Assembly: GCA_002296885.1 (NCBI GenBank)
Contig: DBIH01000100.1
Coordinates: forward strand, 1-5,978
Reading direction: 5' to 3'
DNA: 5,978 nucleotides
Origin: Flavobacterium sp. UBA807
GTDB lineage: Bacteria; Bacteroidota; Bacteroidia; Flavobacteriales; Flavobacteriaceae
The notes under the pieces are model-generated. The model worked only from the letters and a program-made list of their open reading frames with translations, was not told where the DNA came from and searched no databases. A program made the translations under genes and the position numbers. Below are positions 5,649 through 5,978 of the stretch, in pieces; the stretch's first letter is position 1, and every line of letters starts with the position of its first letter.

Positions 5649-5978
5649 CTATAAATATCTTTCCTGAAAAACTCTTTGATGATGGTTTTGATGCCCAATG
5701 ATAACAAAGCCCAATGCCCTAACTGATATTGGATTTTTAGATGCTATTCCTTTTCGCATTAATTCTTCTTCTGAAAACGATTTAAACATAGACAAAGTTG
5801 CCTGCCTCACAACAGCCAATTCGGTCAGTAAATCCTGAATGCTCCTGTTGTTTGCATTGGCTTCATCAACATAATCATTTTCCTCAAAACCAGACAATTC
5901 TGTTTTGTCATTTCTTGCAAAACGCAAAGCACGATAAGCAAAAATTCGTTCTGCATCAATTAAATGCTGAAGAATATC
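5649..5978 (-). CDS. DinB-family (DinB/YfiT-like) protein, N-terminus cut by window edge
   Basis: The minus-strand frame is open from the right edge to TAG at 5649-5651, giving the last 109 residues of what should be a protein of roughly 150-170. A start at 5927 is possible within the frame, but the upstream codons (QHLIDAERIFAYRALRF) continue the family pattern without a break, so the true start lies outside the window. The family is a four-helix bundle with a three-His metal site: visible candidates are His5 in QHLIDAE and the HxxxH pair His96/His100 in GHQNHHQRVFQERYL at the C-terminus. Members include thiol-dependent transferases and many proteins of unknown role, often stress-linked, so no specific reaction is assigned. 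It is convergent with the acidic-protein gene, with the heptamer array directly after its stop codon. The family call is firm; function is open. Confidence 0.88.
   Translation of the reverse strand, partial: DILQHLIDAERIFAYRALRFARNDKTELSGFEENDYVDEANANNRSIQDLLTELAVVRQATLSMFKSFSEEELMRKGIASKNPISVRALGFVIIGHQNHHQRVFQERYL

Overview
The window looks like a housekeeping stretch of a Flavobacterium-type genome (Bacteroidota). This rests on AT-rich intergenic DNA, no clear Shine-Dalgarno sequences, promoter-like TTG...TAnnTTTG pairs, and proteins of flavobacterial style. Placement below family level is inference.

Layout: (1) 1-1087, minus strand: a proline dehydrogenase, running off the left edge. (2) 1088-1174: a short divergent promoter region. 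(3) 1175-2245, plus: 3-dehydroquinate synthase (aroB). (4) 2246-2537: an intergenic stretch with the best promoter match in the window and a 59-codon ORF whose ATG lies where transcription should begin. (5) 2538-3938, plus: a short PLP-dependent arginine decarboxylase. (6) 3939-4054: a spacer with an imperfect inverted repeat and a candidate promoter. (7) 4055-5029, plus: a deoxyhypusine synthase-like protein. (8) 5041-5460, plus: a small protein with a very acidic tail, 11 bases downstream and probably co-transcribed. (9) 5461-5648: a convergent gene end with a rho-independent terminator between two oppositely oriented arrays of a 7-bp AATT-based repeat. (10) 5649-5978, minus: a DinB-family protein, cut by the right edge.

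The functional core is polyamine metabolism. Arginine decarboxylase would make agmatine, and the deoxyhypusine synthase-like enzyme would act on a polyamine. It keeps the family's catalytic lysine region but has lost several residues that bind spermidine in the human enzyme. Bacteria have no eIF5A to modify, so a small-molecule product such as homospermidine is more likely than deoxyhypusine. Proline dehydrogenase and AroB belong to other pathways (proline catabolism, aromatic amino acid synthesis) and seem only to be neighbours.

I see no CRISPR array, transposase, phage gene or RNA gene. The best candidates for something undescribed are the altered active site of the deoxyhypusine synthase-like enzyme and its acidic partner, the 59-aa ORF ahead of the decarboxylase, and the heptamer arrays around the terminator.
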